Of a stretch of 64,000 nucleotides of DNA, positions 18,375-29,113 are shown one piece after another (the stretch's first letter is position 1; every line of letters begins with the position of its first letter). The notes below the pieces were generated by a model that saw only the letters and a program-made list of their open reading frames with translations, made no database searches and was not told the DNA's origin. Both the position numbers and the translations under genes were made by a program. The DNA comes from Bradyrhizobium septentrionale. Lineage in GTDB: Bacteria > Pseudomonadota > Alphaproteobacteria > Rhizobiales > Xanthobacteraceae. Location: the NCBI RefSeq assembly GCF_011516645.4, contig NZ_CP088285.1, forward strand, positions 1,302,001 through 1,366,000, in the 5' to 3' direction.

Positions 18375-18522
18375 GGGCCAACTCTATGGTCTTGCCTCGG
18401 AATACGCGACAGGAAAATCCGGTGTGGGCGATGATGACCGGCAAGGTCACGCACGCCCCGGTCAGGATGACCTTGAGCGTGGCATGACTAACGGCGGCCT
18501 GCCGGACGGTGAGCTGGTCCAT
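18367..18522 (-). pseudogene. Fragment resembling the C-terminus of cytochrome bd oxidase subunit II
   Basis: A 51-codon open frame between ndh and dctB. It has one hydrophobic helix ('VILTGACVTLPVIIAHTGF') followed by 'CRVFRGK', which looks like the last transmembrane helix and tail of CydB/CioB (usually ...LPLILAYT..YWVFRGKV). No start of cydB and no cydA are nearby, so it is most simply a 3' remnant. It could instead be a small CydX-like membrane peptide. It has no clear ribosome site of its own and overlaps the dctB start. Confidence 0.45.
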
Positions 18523-18551
18523 CACGACATCGATCTCCTCCGCGAACGCAA

Positions 18552-19874
18552 TCAATGCAGCTTGACGTGCGGCTCGGTCCGCCGGGTGATCAGGCGGGCC
18601 AATGTGTCGAGCGCGACCTTCGCCGGACCATGCAGGGCGTATTCGTGCATCTTGTACAGCGACAGGTACATCATCCGGGCGAACATCCCCTCGAAGACCA
18701 GGCTGCCACCCACCAGCGCGCCCATCATCGAGCCGACCGTGCTGAATTCGCCGAGCGACACCAGCGACCCGAAGTCCCGGTAACGATAATCCTTGAGCGC
18801 CTCGCCTTGCAGAAGCCGCGGGATCTGCGAATAGAGGTGGGAGGCCTGCTGATGCGCCGCCTGGGCGCGCGGCGGCACATTGCCCCTTTCGCCCCATGAG
18901 CGGGCCGAACAGTCGCCTATCGCGAAGATGCTGTCGTCGCGCGTGGTCTGCAGGGTCGGCCGCACCACCAGCTGATTGATGCGGTTGGTTTCGAGGCCGG
19001 CGATATCCTTCAGGAAATCCGGTGCCTTGACTCCGGCGGCCCAGACGATCAGCTCGGCAGGAATCGTCCGGCCGTCCGTCAGGCTGACATGGTCGCAACC
19101 GACCTCGGAAACCTTGGCGCCGACCAAGAGATCGACGCCAAGCTTGACCAGCAGCTTCTCCGTCTCTTGCGAAACCCGTTCCGGCAGCGCGGGAAGCACC
19201 CGGTCCGCGGCCTCAATCAGCGTGATCCTGATGTCCTTGTGGGGATCGACCTGGTCGAGGCCATAGGCCACCACCTCCCGCGTCGTCCGGTGCAGCTCCG
19301 CCGCAAGCTCGACGCCGGTCGCGCCGGCGCCGATGATTGCGACCTTCAACTGGTGCTCCCCGAGCGGCCACGATTGGGCGTGGGCGCGGATGCACGCATT
19401 GACCATGCGTTCATGGAATCGTTTGGCATCGACCTGCGACTCCAGCTTGATCGCGTGATCCGCGACGCCGGGCGTGCCAAAGTCGTTGTTCTGGCTGCCG
19501 ACGGCGATGACAAGGACGTCATAGTCGAAGCTCCGCTTCGGCGTCACCTCGCGGCCTTCGGCATCGAGATAGGGCGCCACCTGCACCAGGCGCCGCTCCC
19601 GGTCGATCCCGATCATCTCGCCGATCCGGTAGCGGAAGCCGTGCCAATAGGATTGCGCGAGATAGTCGACCTCATGGGCGGCGATATCCATGCTGCCGGC
19701 CGCGATCTCGTGCAGCTTCGGCTTCCAGACATGGGTGCGGTTGCGCTCGATCAACGTGACCTCGAGCTTTCCCTTGCGGCCGTATTTGTCGCCGAGCCGG
19801 GTCGCGAGCTCCAGTCCGCCCGCTCCGCCGCCGACAATCACGACCCGCCGCTTTCCCGATTGCACCTCACTCAT
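18552..19874 (-). CDS. ndh: Type II NADH:quinone dehydrogenase
   Basis: 440 residues. FAD Rossmann motif near the N-terminus ('VVIVGGGAGGLELATRLG') and NADH fold in the middle ('VAIIGAGATGVELAAELH'). 'IFAIGDCSA' around residue 300 contacts FAD, and the C-terminal amphipathic end carries hydrophobic segments ('MMGALVGGSLVFEGMFARMM') for membrane attachment. It passes electrons from NADH to quinone without pumping protons. In this run it could drain NADH made by PDH and malic enzyme. 49 bp downstream of maeB and co-directional. Confidence 0.9.
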   Translation of the reverse strand: MSEVQSGKRRVVIVGGGAGGLELATRLGDKYGRKGKLEVTLIERNRTHVWKPKLHEIAAGSMDIAAHEVDYLAQSYWHGFRYRIGEMIGIDRERRLVQVAPYLDAEGREVTPKRSFDYDVLVIAVGSQNNDFGTPGVADHAIKLESQVDAKRFHERMVNACIRAHAQSWPLGEHQLKVAIIGAGATGVELAAELHRTTREVVAYGLDQVDPHKDIRITLIEAADRVLPALPERVSQETEKLLVKLGVDLLVGAKVSEVGCDHVSLTDGRTIPAELIVWAAGVKAPDFLKDIAGLETNRINQLVVRPTLQTTRDDSIFAIGDCSARSWGERGNVPPRAQAAHQQASHLYSQIPRLLQGEALKDYRYRDFGSLVSLGEFSTVGSMMGALVGGSLVFEGMFARMMYLSLYKMHEYALHGPAKVALDTLARLITRRTEPHVKLH

Positions 19875-19923
19875 GATGGCCTCGACCGATCGCGTTCACG
19901 TCCGCCCAATCATGTCCTTCCGG

Positions 19924-22200
19924 TCAGGCGCGCTCGGAAACCGCATCCGCGACGGCCACTGCAGCCATGTTCACGATACGGCGCACGGTGGAGGACGGCG
20001 TGAGAATATGCGCCGGCTTTGCCGCGCCGAGCAAAATCCCGCCGACCGTCAGCCCCTGCCCCGCGGCCATCCGCAACAGATTGTATGAGATGTTGGCGGC
20101 GTCCAAATTCGGCATCACCAGCACGTTGGCCGGACCGACAAAGCCGGAATCGGGAAATTCATGATCGAGCACGGACTGCGAAAGCGCCGCATCGCCGCGC
20201 ATCTCGCCCTCCACGGCCAGATCGGGCGACCGCTCGCGAATGATCGCGCGCGCCTCCCGCATCTTGTGCGCTTCCGGCACCGCCGAGCTCCCGAAGCTCG
20301 AATGCGACAGCAGCGCCACCCTCGGCGTGATGCCGAAGCGCTTGACCTCCTCCGCCGCCAGCAAGGCGATGTCGGCGACCTGCTCGGCGGTCGGATTGAG
20401 ATTGCAGTGGGTATCGCAAATGAAAAGCTGATGCTGCGGGAGTATGAGCATCTGCATCACGGCGAGTGTCCGCACGTTCTCCCGCGTTCCGATCACGTTG
20501 CGGATCGCCGCCAGATGATCCGCGGTCCGCCCGATCACGCCGCACAGCATCGCATCGCCGATGCCCCGTTCCAGCAGGATCGACGCCAGCACGGTCGCGT
20601 TGCTCCGCGTTTCCGAAAACGCCAGCGCGGCCGACACGCCGTCGCGCTTCCTGCGCAGATGGTAGACATCTGCGCACTGTGAATAGACTTCTGCATCGTG
20701 CGGATCGATGATCTCGCAGTCGGTGCCGGGCCTGAGCCGAAGCCCGAACGCCGCGATCCGATCATCGATCGTCGCCGGCCGGCCAAGCAGCAGCGGCCTG
20801 GCGATCCCCTCGTCGACGATGACCTGCGCCGCGCGCAGCACGCGCTCATCCTCGCCCTCCGCCAGAACGAGGGATTTTCCGCTTCTCTTGGCGATGGAAA
20901 AGACCGGCTGCATCGCGTTGCCGGATTGATAGACGAACCGGCCCAGTTGTTGGCGATAGGCATCCATATCGGCGATCGGACGTCGGGCGACGCCGCTGTC
21001 GGCCGCGGCCCTGGCCACCGCCGGCGCGATCATCTCGATCAGGCGCGGGTCGAACGGCTTGGGAATGAGGTAGTCGCGGCCGAAGCGAAGTCCCTCGCCC
21101 TTGTACGCGGCGGCAACGACTTCCGGTACCTCCGCCATGGCGAGGTCCGCGAGCGCGCGGACCGTCGCGAGCTTCATCTCCTCATTGATGGTGGTCGCCC
21201 CGCAGTCGAGCGCACCGCGGAAGATGAACGGGAAACAAAGCACATTGTTGATCTGGTTCGGGTAGTCCGAACGCCCGGTGCCGATGATCGCATCGGGACG
21301 CACCGCCAGCGCGTCCTCCGGCATGATTTCGGGAATCGGATTGGCCATCGCGAAGATCAGGGGATCGCGGGCCATCTTCTTGACCATGTCAGGCGTCAGC
21401 ACCTTGCCGGCCGACAGGCCAAGGAAGACGTCGGCGTCCGCAATGATGTCGTCCAGGCTTCGCGCATCCGTCTTGACGGCATAGCGCGCCTTGTTGTCGT
21501 CCATGCTTTCCACGCGGCCGGCATACACGACGCCCTTGGCGTCGGTCACGATGATCCGCTCGCGGCGCAATCCAAGGCTCACGATCAGATCGAGGCAGGC
21601 AAGCGCCGCGGCGCCTGCGCCGGAGCAGACCAGCTTGACGTCCGCGATGTCCTTCTTGACCAGCTTCAGTCCATTGAGGATCGCCGCGGCCGCGATGATC
21701 GCGGTGCCGTGCTGATCGTCGTGGAACACCGGTATCTTCATCCGCTCGCGGAGCTTCTTCTCGATGTAGAAGCATTCCGGTGCCTTGATGTCCTCCAGGT
21801 TGATGCCGCCGAAGGTCGGCTCCATCCTGGCGATCGTCTCGATCAGCGCGTCGGGGTCTTCCTCGGCGAGCTCGATGTCGAAAACGTCGATTCCGGCGAA
21901 CTTCTTGAACAGGCACGCCTTGCCTTCCATGACCGGTTTTCCGGCCAGCGCGCCGATATTGCCGAGGCCGAGCACCGCCGTGCCGTTGGTGATGACGGCG
22001 ACGAGATTGCTGCGCGCCGTCAGCACATCGGCTTGCAGCGGGTCCTGGGCGATGACCAGGCAAGGCTCCGCCACACCGGGTGAATACGCCAACGCCAGAT
22101 CGCGCTGGGTGGCCATTGCCGTGGTCGGCACCACGGAGATCTTTCCCGGCGTCGGCAGGCGATGATATTCGAGGGCGGCTTCCTTCAGATCTTGGTCCAT
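19924..22200 (-). CDS. maeB: NADP-dependent malic enzyme with phosphotransacetylase-like domain
   Basis: 758 residues from [16 protein letters not shown]; this ATG, the second of two adjacent, is better spaced from GGGGA. Malic enzyme part (residues 1-430) with '[20 protein letters not shown]' and '[17 protein letters not shown]', the metal/substrate block '[10 protein letters not shown]', and dinucleotide fold '[17 protein letters not shown]'. The C-terminal ~320 residues are a phosphate acetyl/butyryltransferase-like domain, regulatory in known MaeB proteins. It turns malate into pyruvate with CO2 and NADPH, providing substrate to AceEF and NADPH for PhaB. Size matches the hybrid form. Confidence 0.93.
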   Translation of the reverse strand: MDQDLKEAALEYHRLPTPGKISVVPTTAMATQRDLALAYSPGVAEPCLVIAQDPLQADVLTARSNLVAVITNGTAVLGLGNIGALAGKPVMEGKACLFKKFAGIDVFDIELAEEDPDALIETIARMEPTFGGINLEDIKAPECFYIEKKLRERMKIPVFHDDQHGTAIIAAAAILNGLKLVKKDIADVKLVCSGAGAAALACLDLIVSLGLRRERIIVTDAKGVVYAGRVESMDDNKARYAVKTDARSLDDIIADADVFLGLSAGKVLTPDMVKKMARDPLIFAMANPIPEIMPEDALAVRPDAIIGTGRSDYPNQINNVLCFPFIFRGALDCGATTINEEMKLATVRALADLAMAEVPEVVAAAYKGEGLRFGRDYLIPKPFDPRLIEMIAPAVARAAADSGVARRPIADMDAYRQQLGRFVYQSGNAMQPVFSIAKRSGKSLVLAEGEDERVLRAAQVIVDEGIARPLLLGRPATIDDRIAAFGLRLRPGTDCEIIDPHDAEVYSQCADVYHLRRKRDGVSAALAFSETRSNATVLASILLERGIGDAMLCGVIGRTADHLAAIRNVIGTRENVRTLAVMQMLILPQHQLFICDTHCNLNPTAEQVADIALLAAEEVKRFGITPRVALLSHSSFGSSAVPEAHKMREARAIIRERSPDLAVEGEMRGDAALSQSVLDHEFPDSGFVGPANVLVMPNLDAANISYNLLRMAAGQGLTVGGILLGAAKPAHILTPSSTVRRIVNMAAVAVADAVSERA

Positions 22201-22340
22201 CATGTTCCCCGGCTTGATGTCTTCGTCCGAGGGGCCGCAATGCGCTTGCCCCTCGCTTTCGTTTTCGCCCTCGACCGACGCGAGGCAGGCCCGCGTCGAG
22301 CGCACGCGCCGTCACCCTTGCGGCGCGTTGCCGGAACAGC

Positions 22341-23066
22341 TCAGACCACGTGCTGGCCACCATTCGCCGAGATCGTCGAGCCGGTGATGAAGCCGGCATC
22401 GTCGGACGCCAGGAACAGCACCGCGCGCGCGATCTCGTGCGGTTCACCCAAGCGGCCGACCGGAATCTGAGGCAGGATGTTCTTGGCTACGATCTCCGGG
22501 TTGATCGCCTTGACCATCTCGGTGGCGATGTAGCCGGGACAGATCGCGTTGACCGTGATGCCGGCGCGCGCGCCTTCCTGGGCCAGCGCCTTCACGAAGC
22601 CGATGTCGCCTGCCTTGGCGGCGGAGTAGTTGACCTGGCCCATCTGGCCCTTCTGGCCGTTGATCGAGGAGATGCAGATCACCCGGCCGAACTTGCGCTC
22701 GCGCATGCCGTCCCACACCGGCCGCGTCATGTTGAACAGCGAGTTCAAATTGGTGTTGATGACCGCGTACCATTGCTCCGCCGTCATCTTGTGGAACATG
22801 CCGTCCTTGGTGATGCCAGCATTGTTGACCAGCACCTCCACCGGCCCGAGATCGGCCTCGACCTGCTTCAGGCCCGCGACGCACGCCTCGTAGTTCGAGA
22901 CATCCCATTTGTAGACGGCGATGCCGGTCTCGGACTTGAACTTCGCGGCCGCCTCGTCATTGCCGGCATAGCTCGCCGCCACCTTGTAGCCGGCTGCCTT
23001 GAGCGCGACCGAGATCGCCTCGCCGATGCCGCGCGTTCCGCCGGTCACCACTGCAACTCTGGACAT
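22341..23066 (-). CDS. phaB: Acetoacetyl-CoA reductase
   Basis: 241 residues, short-chain dehydrogenase with cofactor loop 'VTGGTRGIGEAIS' (residues 7-19) and 'NNAGITKDGMFHKM'. The catalytic Ser is in 'CISSINGQKGQMGQVNYSAAK', quoted here as two adjoining parts up to the Y-x3-K motif 'NYSAAK'. Strong similarity to PhbB of PHB producers. It reduces acetoacetyl-CoA to (R)-3-hydroxybutyryl-CoA with NADPH. 63 bp downstream of phaA; a 140-bp gap before maeB. Confidence 0.93.
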   Translation of the reverse strand: MSRVAVVTGGTRGIGEAISVALKAAGYKVAASYAGNDEAAAKFKSETGIAVYKWDVSNYEACVAGLKQVEADLGPVEVLVNNAGITKDGMFHKMTAEQWYAVINTNLNSLFNMTRPVWDGMRERKFGRVICISSINGQKGQMGQVNYSAAKAGDIGFVKALAQEGARAGITVNAICPGYIATEMVKAINPEIVAKNILPQIPVGRLGEPHEIARAVLFLASDDAGFITGSTISANGGQHVV

Positions 23067-23129
23067 GATTTGCTCCCAATTTTGATTGATTGCACCCGCC
23101 GGCCCTTGTTGAGGTGAGCTCGGCCTCGC

Positions 23130-24302
23130 TCAGCGCTCGACCGTCAGGGCGACGCCCATGCCGCCGCCGATACACAGCGTGGCGAGCCCCTTCTTCGCGC
23201 CACGCTTCTGCATTTCGAACAAGAGCGTCGTGAGCACGCGCGCACCGGACGCGCCGATCGGATGGCCGATGGCGATGGCGCCACCGTTCACGTTGACGAT
23301 CGACGGATCCCAGCCCATGTCCTTGTTGACGGCGATCGCCTGCGCCGCGAAGGCCTCGTTGGCTTCGACAAGATCGAGGTCTTTGACCTTCCAGCCGGCC
23401 TTTTCCAGCGCCTTGCGCGATGCCGGAATTGGCCCTGAACCCATCACCGCGGGATCGACGCCGGCGGTGGCCCACGAGACGATTTTCGCGAGCGGCGTCA
23501 GGCCGCGCTTGCTGGCTTCGTCGGCGCTCATCAACACCAGCGCGGCCGCGCCGTCGTTGAGACCCGAAGCGTTGCCGGCGGTCACCGTGCCTTCCTTGTT
23601 GAAGGCGGGCTTCAGCTTTGCAAGCGCGTCCAGCGTCGTGCCCGGGCGGATATATTCGTCCTGGTCGACAACGACATCGCCCTTCCTGGTCTTGACCGTG
23701 ACCGGGACGATCTCGTCCTTGAACCGGCCGCCCTTCTGCGCATCCTCGGCCTTGTTCTGCGAGCCGGTGGCGAACGCATCCTGCTCCTCCCTTGTGATCT
23801 GCCATCTGGCGGCGATGTTCTCCGCCGTGACACCCATGTGGTAGCCGTGGAAGGCATCGAGCAGGCCGTCCTTCAACATCGAGTCGACGAACTTGACGTC
23901 GCCCATCTTGGTGCCGCCGCGCATATGCGACAGATGCGGCGCCATCGACATCGACTCCATGCCGCCGGCGACGATGATCCTGGCGTCGCCATTGGCGATC
24001 TGCTGCAGGCCAAGCGCTACCGACCGCAGGCCCGAGCCGCAGAGCTGGTTCATGCCCCACGCCGTCTTCTCCTGCGGAATGCCGGCTGCCATCGCGGCCT
24101 GCCGCGCCGGGTTCTGACCCTCACCGCCGGACAGCACCTGGCCCAGGATGACCTCGTCGACGTCCTCAGGCGACACTTTGGCGCGCTCGAGCGCCCCCTT
24201 GATCGCGATCGCCCCGAGTTCGTGGGCGGGTATCGTCCCGAACGCTCCGTTGAAGGAGCCCACCGGTGTCCGCGCCGCGGAGACCACAACCACGTCCGTC
24301 AT
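23130..24302 (-). CDS. phaA: Acetyl-CoA C-acetyltransferase (beta-ketothiolase)
   Basis: 390 residues, start [19 protein letters not shown] with GGGAG upstream. Acyl-acceptor Cys in '[11 protein letters not shown]' (near residue 89), His in '[10 protein letters not shown]' and second Cys in '[10 protein letters not shown]'. It joins two acetyl-CoA into acetoacetyl-CoA, the first PHB step. Follows dctA with 66 bp between, same strand. Length and motifs are standard. Confidence 0.93.
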   Translation of the reverse strand: MTDVVVVSAARTPVGSFNGAFGTIPAHELGAIAIKGALERAKVSPEDVDEVILGQVLSGGEGQNPARQAAMAAGIPQEKTAWGMNQLCGSGLRSVALGLQQIANGDARIIVAGGMESMSMAPHLSHMRGGTKMGDVKFVDSMLKDGLLDAFHGYHMGVTAENIAARWQITREEQDAFATGSQNKAEDAQKGGRFKDEIVPVTVKTRKGDVVVDQDEYIRPGTTLDALAKLKPAFNKEGTVTAGNASGLNDGAAALVLMSADEASKRGLTPLAKIVSWATAGVDPAVMGSGPIPASRKALEKAGWKVKDLDLVEANEAFAAQAIAVNKDMGWDPSIVNVNGGAIAIGHPIGASGARVLTTLLFEMQKRGAKKGLATLCIGGGMGVALTVER

Positions 24303-24368
24303 GACCAACTCCCTTGATATACTTCTGATGAACTGGCGGTGATCGTCGGCGACCACCTTCAGTATTCG

Positions 24369-25703
24369 CTAGCCTGTCGTTACGGCAACTTCGATGTCGC
24401 TCGGATCAATGTCGCGATCGAGCCCGGCACGCAGCTTCTCGCGGTCGAGTTCGCCTTCCCACCACGCCACGACGACGCAAGCAACACCGTTGCCGCACAG
24501 ATTGGTCAGTGCCCGACACTCGCTCATGAACTTGTCGATGCCGAGTACGATCGCCATGCCGGGAAGCAGCTCAGGCCTGACAGCCGCGAGCGTGCCTGCG
24601 AGCGTGATGAAGCCGGCGCCGGTGATTCCCGAGGCGCCCTTCGACGTCAGCATGGCAACGATGAGGATCGTCATTTGCTCACCGAAGCTGAGCTCGACAT
24701 TCATCGCCTGGGCGATGAACAGCGTCGCCAGGGTCATGTAGATGTTGGTGCCGTCGAGGTTGAAGGAGTAGCCGGTGGGCACGACGAGGCCGACGACCGA
24801 CTTGGAGCAGCCGAGACGCTCCAGCTTTTCCATCAACTGCGGAAGCGCGCTCTCCGAGGATGACGTGCCGAGCACGATCAGCAGCTCGTCCTTGATGTAT
24901 TTGAGGAACTTGAAGATGGAGAAACCAGCGATGCGGGCGATGATGCCGAGCCCGACGACCACGAACAGCAGCGCGGTGAGATAGAAGGTCGCGATCAGAC
25001 CGGCGAGATTGCCGAGCGCCTGGGGCCCATAGCGGCCGATCGTGTAGGCCATTGCACCAAAAGCGCCGATCGGCGCGACCTTGACGACGATCGAGATGAC
25101 GCCGAACATCGCATGCGCGACGTCGTCGATCATCGAACGGACCGTGTGAGCCCGTTCGCCGAGCCCCATCAGCGCGAAGCCGAACAGGATGGCAAACAGC
25201 AGCACCTGCAGGATCTCGCCCTGGGCGAACGCTCCGACCACGGTGTCCGGAATGATGTGCAGGACGAAGTCGACCGACTTCATCTCGCTCGCCTGCTTGG
25301 CATAGCCGGCGACCGCCGCGGCGTTCGACTGGCCCTGGAACCCTGTTCCCGGATGCAGCACGTTGGCGACGATCAGGCCCAGCGCCAGCGCAAAGGTCGA
25401 GACGACCTCGAAATAGACCAGCGACTTGATCGCGACGCGGCCCACTTTCTTCACTTCGGAAATATGGGCGATGCCGGAGACGACCGTGCAGAAGATGATC
25501 GGCGCAATGGCCATCTTGATGAGCTTGACGAAGCCGTCGCCCATCGCCTTGATCCAGTCATTCTTGGCGAGATCAGGCCAGAGCCAGCCGACAATAACGC
25601 CGAGCACGATCGCCGCGAGCACCTGAACGTACAGAATCCGGTAAAACGGCTTCTTCTGCGTGACAGGCAACGTTCCGGACGTCGCAGTGGTCGTTGCAGA
25701 CAT
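24369..25703 (-). CDS. dctA: C4-dicarboxylate:H+/Na+ symporter
   Basis: 444 residues, start [18 protein letters not shown] with GGGAGAA 7 nt upstream. DAACS-family transporter with about eight membrane helices and two re-entrant loops. The Ser-rich '[16 protein letters not shown]', '[11 protein letters not shown]', '[12 protein letters not shown]' and '[13 protein letters not shown]' motifs are all present. It imports succinate, fumarate and malate. Only 48 bp separate it from the upstream lpdA, so it probably lacks its own sigma-54 promoter and is read from the aceE promoter, unlike the classical dctA/dctBD layout. Confidence 0.93.
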   Translation of the reverse strand: MSATTTATSGTLPVTQKKPFYRILYVQVLAAIVLGVIVGWLWPDLAKNDWIKAMGDGFVKLIKMAIAPIIFCTVVSGIAHISEVKKVGRVAIKSLVYFEVVSTFALALGLIVANVLHPGTGFQGQSNAAAVAGYAKQASEMKSVDFVLHIIPDTVVGAFAQGEILQVLLFAILFGFALMGLGERAHTVRSMIDDVAHAMFGVISIVVKVAPIGAFGAMAYTIGRYGPQALGNLAGLIATFYLTALLFVVVGLGIIARIAGFSIFKFLKYIKDELLIVLGTSSSESALPQLMEKLERLGCSKSVVGLVVPTGYSFNLDGTNIYMTLATLFIAQAMNVELSFGEQMTILIVAMLTSKGASGITGAGFITLAGTLAAVRPELLPGMAIVLGIDKFMSECRALTNLCGNGVACVVVAWWEGELDREKLRAGLDRDIDPSDIEVAVTTG

Positions 25704-25751
25704 TGTGTCTTCTCCCTGATCTCTCTGTGCCTGCGTATCGGCAGGCAAACG

Positions 25752-27503
25752 TCATTTCTTCTTCTGTGGCGGCAGATCGGTGCAGTGGCCTTCGAAGACC
25801 TCCGCCGCCATGCCGATGGACTCGCCGAGCGTCGGGTGCGGATGAATGGTCTTGCCGATATCCGCCGGCTCGCATCCCATCTCGATCGCAAGGCAGATTT
25901 CGCTGATCAGATCGCCCGCATGCGTGCCGACGATCCCGCCGCCGATGACGCGATGGGTTGTCGTGTCGAACAGCAGCTTGGTGAAACCCTCGTCGCGTCC
26001 GTTGGCGATGGCCCGGCCGGACGCCGCCCAAGGAAAGACCGCCTTGCCGAACTTGATGCCCTCGGCCTTGCACTGCTCCTCGGTCTTGCCGGCCCAGGCC
26101 ACTTCGGGATCGGTGTAGGCGACGGACGGAATCTGTCGCGCATCGAAATACGACTTCTCGCCGTGTGCCACTTCGGCCGCCACATGACCTTCATGCACGG
26201 CCTTGTGCGCCAGCATCGGCTGCCCCACGACGTCGCCAATGGCAAAGATGTGCGCCACGTTGGTGCGCATCTGCCTGTCGACGTCGATGAAGCCGCGATC
26301 CGTGACCGCGACACCGGCCTTGTCGGCACCGATCTTCTTGCCGTTCGGGCTGCGACCGACCGACACCAGGACGAGGTCATAGAGCTGCGGTCCCGCGGGG
26401 GCTTGCTCGCCTTCGAAGCTGACCTCGATCCCGGCTTCGGTGGCCTTCCCGCCGACCGTCTTGGTCTTCAGCATCACCTTGTCGAAGCGATGCGTGTTCA
26501 TCTTGTCCCAGACCTTGACCAGGTCACGGTCGGCGCCCTGCATCAGGCCGTCGAGCATTTCGACGACGTCGATGCGTACCCCGAGGGTCGAATAGACCGT
26601 CGCCATTTCGAGCCCGATGATGCCGCCGCCAATCACCAGCATGCGCTTCGGGATCGACTTCAGCTCCAGCGCGCCGGTCGAATCGACGATGCGCGGATCC
26701 TCGGGCAGGAAAGGCAGCTTCACGGCCTCGCTGCCGGCGGCGATGATCGCCTTGGCGAACCTGATCGTTTTCTTGCCGCCCGCCACGGCGACCTCCAGAT
26801 GATGCGGGTCGAGGAAGGCACCGACGCCGGTCACCACCTCGACCTTGCGGGCCTTGGCCATCCCGGCGAGCCCGCCCGTCAGCTTCTTGATCACGCCGTC
26901 CTTGAAAGCGCGCAGCTTGCCCAGGTCGATCTGCGGCGCGCCAAAGGAGATCCCGTGGTCCGGGAGATGCTTGACCTCGTCGACGACGGACGCCGTATGC
27001 AGCAGCGCCTTGCTCGGGATACAGCCGACGTTGAGACACACGCCTCCGAGCGTGTCGTAGCGCTCGACCAGCACGGTCTTCATGCCGAGATCGGCGGCGC
27101 GGAAGGCGGCCGAATAGCCGCCGGGACCGGCGCCCAGCACCAGCACGTCGCATTCGATCTCCGCCTTGCCGGAATAGGACGCCGCAGTGGGCGCAACCGG
27201 CGGCGGAGCGGCGGCCGGCTGCGATGCAGGCGCTGGCGCGGGTGCCGGCGCAGCCGCGGCGCCCGCGGTCTCCAGCACGAGGATCGTCGACCCTTCGCTC
27301 ACCTTGTCGTCGACCTTGACCCTGACTTCCTTGACGACGCCGGCATGCGAGGATGGGATCTCCATCGACGCCTTGTCGGACTCGACCATGATGAGGCTGG
27401 TATCAACCGCGACGGTCTCGCCGGGCTTCACCATGACCTCGATGACGGCCACGTCCTTGAAGTCGCCGATATCGGGGACCTTGACTTCGATCTGCTGAGC
27501 CAT
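25752..27503 (-). CDS. lpdA: Dihydrolipoyl dehydrogenase (E3) with N-terminal lipoyl domain
   Basis: 583 residues. Residues 1-80 are a lipoyl domain with the lipoylation site '[11 protein letters not shown]'. An Ala/Pro linker (82-115) joins it to a complete E3: FAD motif '[19 protein letters not shown]', redox disulfide '[13 protein letters not shown]', NAD fold '[17 protein letters not shown]', and C-terminal His-Glu pair in 'HPHPTLGES'. It reoxidises dihydrolipoyl groups of the pyruvate dehydrogenase complex. E3 with a fused lipoyl domain is known from PDH clusters with AceE-type E1. 17 bp after aceF. Confidence 0.92.
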   Translation of the reverse strand: MAQQIEVKVPDIGDFKDVAVIEVMVKPGETVAVDTSLIMVESDKASMEIPSSHAGVVKEVRVKVDDKVSEGSTILVLETAGAAAAPAPAPAPASQPAAAPPPVAPTAASYSGKAEIECDVLVLGAGPGGYSAAFRAADLGMKTVLVERYDTLGGVCLNVGCIPSKALLHTASVVDEVKHLPDHGISFGAPQIDLGKLRAFKDGVIKKLTGGLAGMAKARKVEVVTGVGAFLDPHHLEVAVAGGKKTIRFAKAIIAAGSEAVKLPFLPEDPRIVDSTGALELKSIPKRMLVIGGGIIGLEMATVYSTLGVRIDVVEMLDGLMQGADRDLVKVWDKMNTHRFDKVMLKTKTVGGKATEAGIEVSFEGEQAPAGPQLYDLVLVSVGRSPNGKKIGADKAGVAVTDRGFIDVDRQMRTNVAHIFAIGDVVGQPMLAHKAVHEGHVAAEVAHGEKSYFDARQIPSVAYTDPEVAWAGKTEEQCKAEGIKFGKAVFPWAASGRAIANGRDEGFTKLLFDTTTHRVIGGGIVGTHAGDLISEICLAIEMGCEPADIGKTIHPHPTLGESIGMAAEVFEGHCTDLPPQKKK

Positions 27504-27520
27504 GCTGCTCTCCCCCGATC

Positions 27521-29089
27521 TCAGAACAACACGCGCCGCAGATCGGCGAGCACATTGGCGAAGTAGACGTTGAAACGTGCGGCGGCCGCGCCGTCGATGA
27601 CGCGATGATCCCAGGACAACGAGAGCGGCAGAGTGAGGCGCGAGGTCCAGGTCTTGCCGTCGGCCGAATGCTGCTTCCAGTATCCCTTGCACACGCCCAT
27701 GATCGCGACTTCCGGAGCGTTGATGATCGGCGTGAAGTAGATGCCGCCGATGCCGCCGAGCGACGAGATCGAGAAGGTGCCGCCCTGCATCTGGTCCGGC
27801 TTGATCTTGCCCTCGCGCGCCAGCTTGGCGAGCGCGTTCATCTCGTTCGCGATCTCCGGCACCGATTTCTTGTCGGCATCGCGGATCACCGGCACCATCA
27901 GGCCGTTCGGCGTGTCCGCGGCAAATCCGATGTGCCAGTAGTTCTTGTAGACCAGCGTGTCGCCGTCGAGACTGGCATTGAACTCCGGGAATTTCTGCAG
28001 TGTCGCGACCGCCGCCTTCACCATGAACGGCAGCAGCGAGAGCTTGACGCCGCTCTTCTCCAGCTCCTTGTTCATCTTCACCCGGAATTGCTCGAGATCG
28101 GTGATATCGGCCTCGTCATGGGTCGTGACGTGCGGAATGACGACCCAGTTGCGGTGCAGGTTAGCTGCAGAAATCTTCTTGATGCGGCCGAGCTCCTTGC
28201 GCTCGACCGGTCCGAATTTCGCGAAATCGACCTTGGGCCAGGGCAGCAGATCGATGCCGCCGACGCCGCCCCCGCTCGCCGCCGCAGCCTGCGGCTTGGC
28301 GGCTGGCGCTCCGCCCTTGGCAAAGGTCTCGACATCCTCGCGCAGGATGCGGCCGTGATTGCCCGAGCCCTTGACCTTGCCGAGATCGACACCCATTTCG
28401 CGCGCCAGCTTGCGCACGGCCGGACCGGCATAGGCGAGCGCAAACGCCTTCTCGTCGACCCCGCCGGCCTGCGCCACGGCAGCGGCGGCGGGTGCCGACG
28501 TTGCCGGTGCCGGCGCAGGCGCGACAGAGCTCGCCGCGGCCGATGCATCGCTGGTCGCAAGCACGAGAATGATCGCGCCTTCGCTGACCTTGTCACCGGT
28601 CTTCACCTTGATCTCGCGCACGGTGCCCGAGAGCGGCGCCGGCACTTCCATCGTCGCCTTGTCCGACTCGAGCGCGATCAGCGGATCCTCGGCTTTGACG
28701 CTGTCGCCGGGCTTGACGAAGATCTCGATGACTGGAACGTCCTTGAAGTCGCCGATGTCGGGGACACGCACCTCGGCGATACCCGCCGGGGCGCTGACGG
28801 GCGAAGGCGGCGCGCTGACGACGGGGCGCGTTTCGGCCTGCTCGGCGCCCGCGCCCTCGAACTGCACGATCACCACGCCTTCGCTCACCTTGTCGCCAAC
28901 CTTGACGACCACCGACTTCACCACGCCATCGCGCGGCGACGGCACCTCCATGGTCGCCTTGTCGGACTCCAGCGCGACCAGCGGATCCTCGGCCTTCACC
29001 TTGTCGCCCGGCTTGACGAAAACCTCGATGACCGGGACGTCCTTGAAGTCACCAATATCGGGAACCTTGATGTCGATCAGACCACTCAT
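27521..29089 (-). CDS. aceF: Pyruvate dehydrogenase E2, dihydrolipoyl acetyltransferase
   Basis: 522 residues. Two tandem lipoyl domains, each with '[10 protein letters not shown]' (around residues 43 and 148), and Ala/Pro linkers. A peripheral-subunit-binding domain follows ('[20 protein letters not shown]', about 218-255). The C-terminal acetyltransferase core has the catalytic '[16 protein letters not shown]'. It moves acetyl groups from lipoyl to CoA and is the core of the complex. 24 bp after aceE and before lpdA in the same operon. Confidence 0.93.
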   Translation of the reverse strand: MSGLIDIKVPDIGDFKDVPVIEVFVKPGDKVKAEDPLVALESDKATMEVPSPRDGVVKSVVVKVGDKVSEGVVIVQFEGAGAEQAETRPVVSAPPSPVSAPAGIAEVRVPDIGDFKDVPVIEIFVKPGDSVKAEDPLIALESDKATMEVPAPLSGTVREIKVKTGDKVSEGAIILVLATSDASAAASSVAPAPAPATSAPAAAAVAQAGGVDEKAFALAYAGPAVRKLAREMGVDLGKVKGSGNHGRILREDVETFAKGGAPAAKPQAAAASGGGVGGIDLLPWPKVDFAKFGPVERKELGRIKKISAANLHRNWVVIPHVTTHDEADITDLEQFRVKMNKELEKSGVKLSLLPFMVKAAVATLQKFPEFNASLDGDTLVYKNYWHIGFAADTPNGLMVPVIRDADKKSVPEIANEMNALAKLAREGKIKPDQMQGGTFSISSLGGIGGIYFTPIINAPEVAIMGVCKGYWKQHSADGKTWTSRLTLPLSLSWDHRVIDGAAAARFNVYFANVLADLRRVLF

Positions 29090-29113
29090 CGCTCTGCCCT
29101 CGGCTCCCCTGCC

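Noticed and set aside
25113..27566. A very long plus-strand open frame (over 800 codons) opposite lpdA and dctA
   Set aside because: It is the mirror of GC-rich codons in lpdA; it is Arg/Asp/His-rich with no domain, while the minus strand has complete E3 motifs. The same holds for 16485-18434 opposite dctB and 27605-29890 opposite aceF and aceE.
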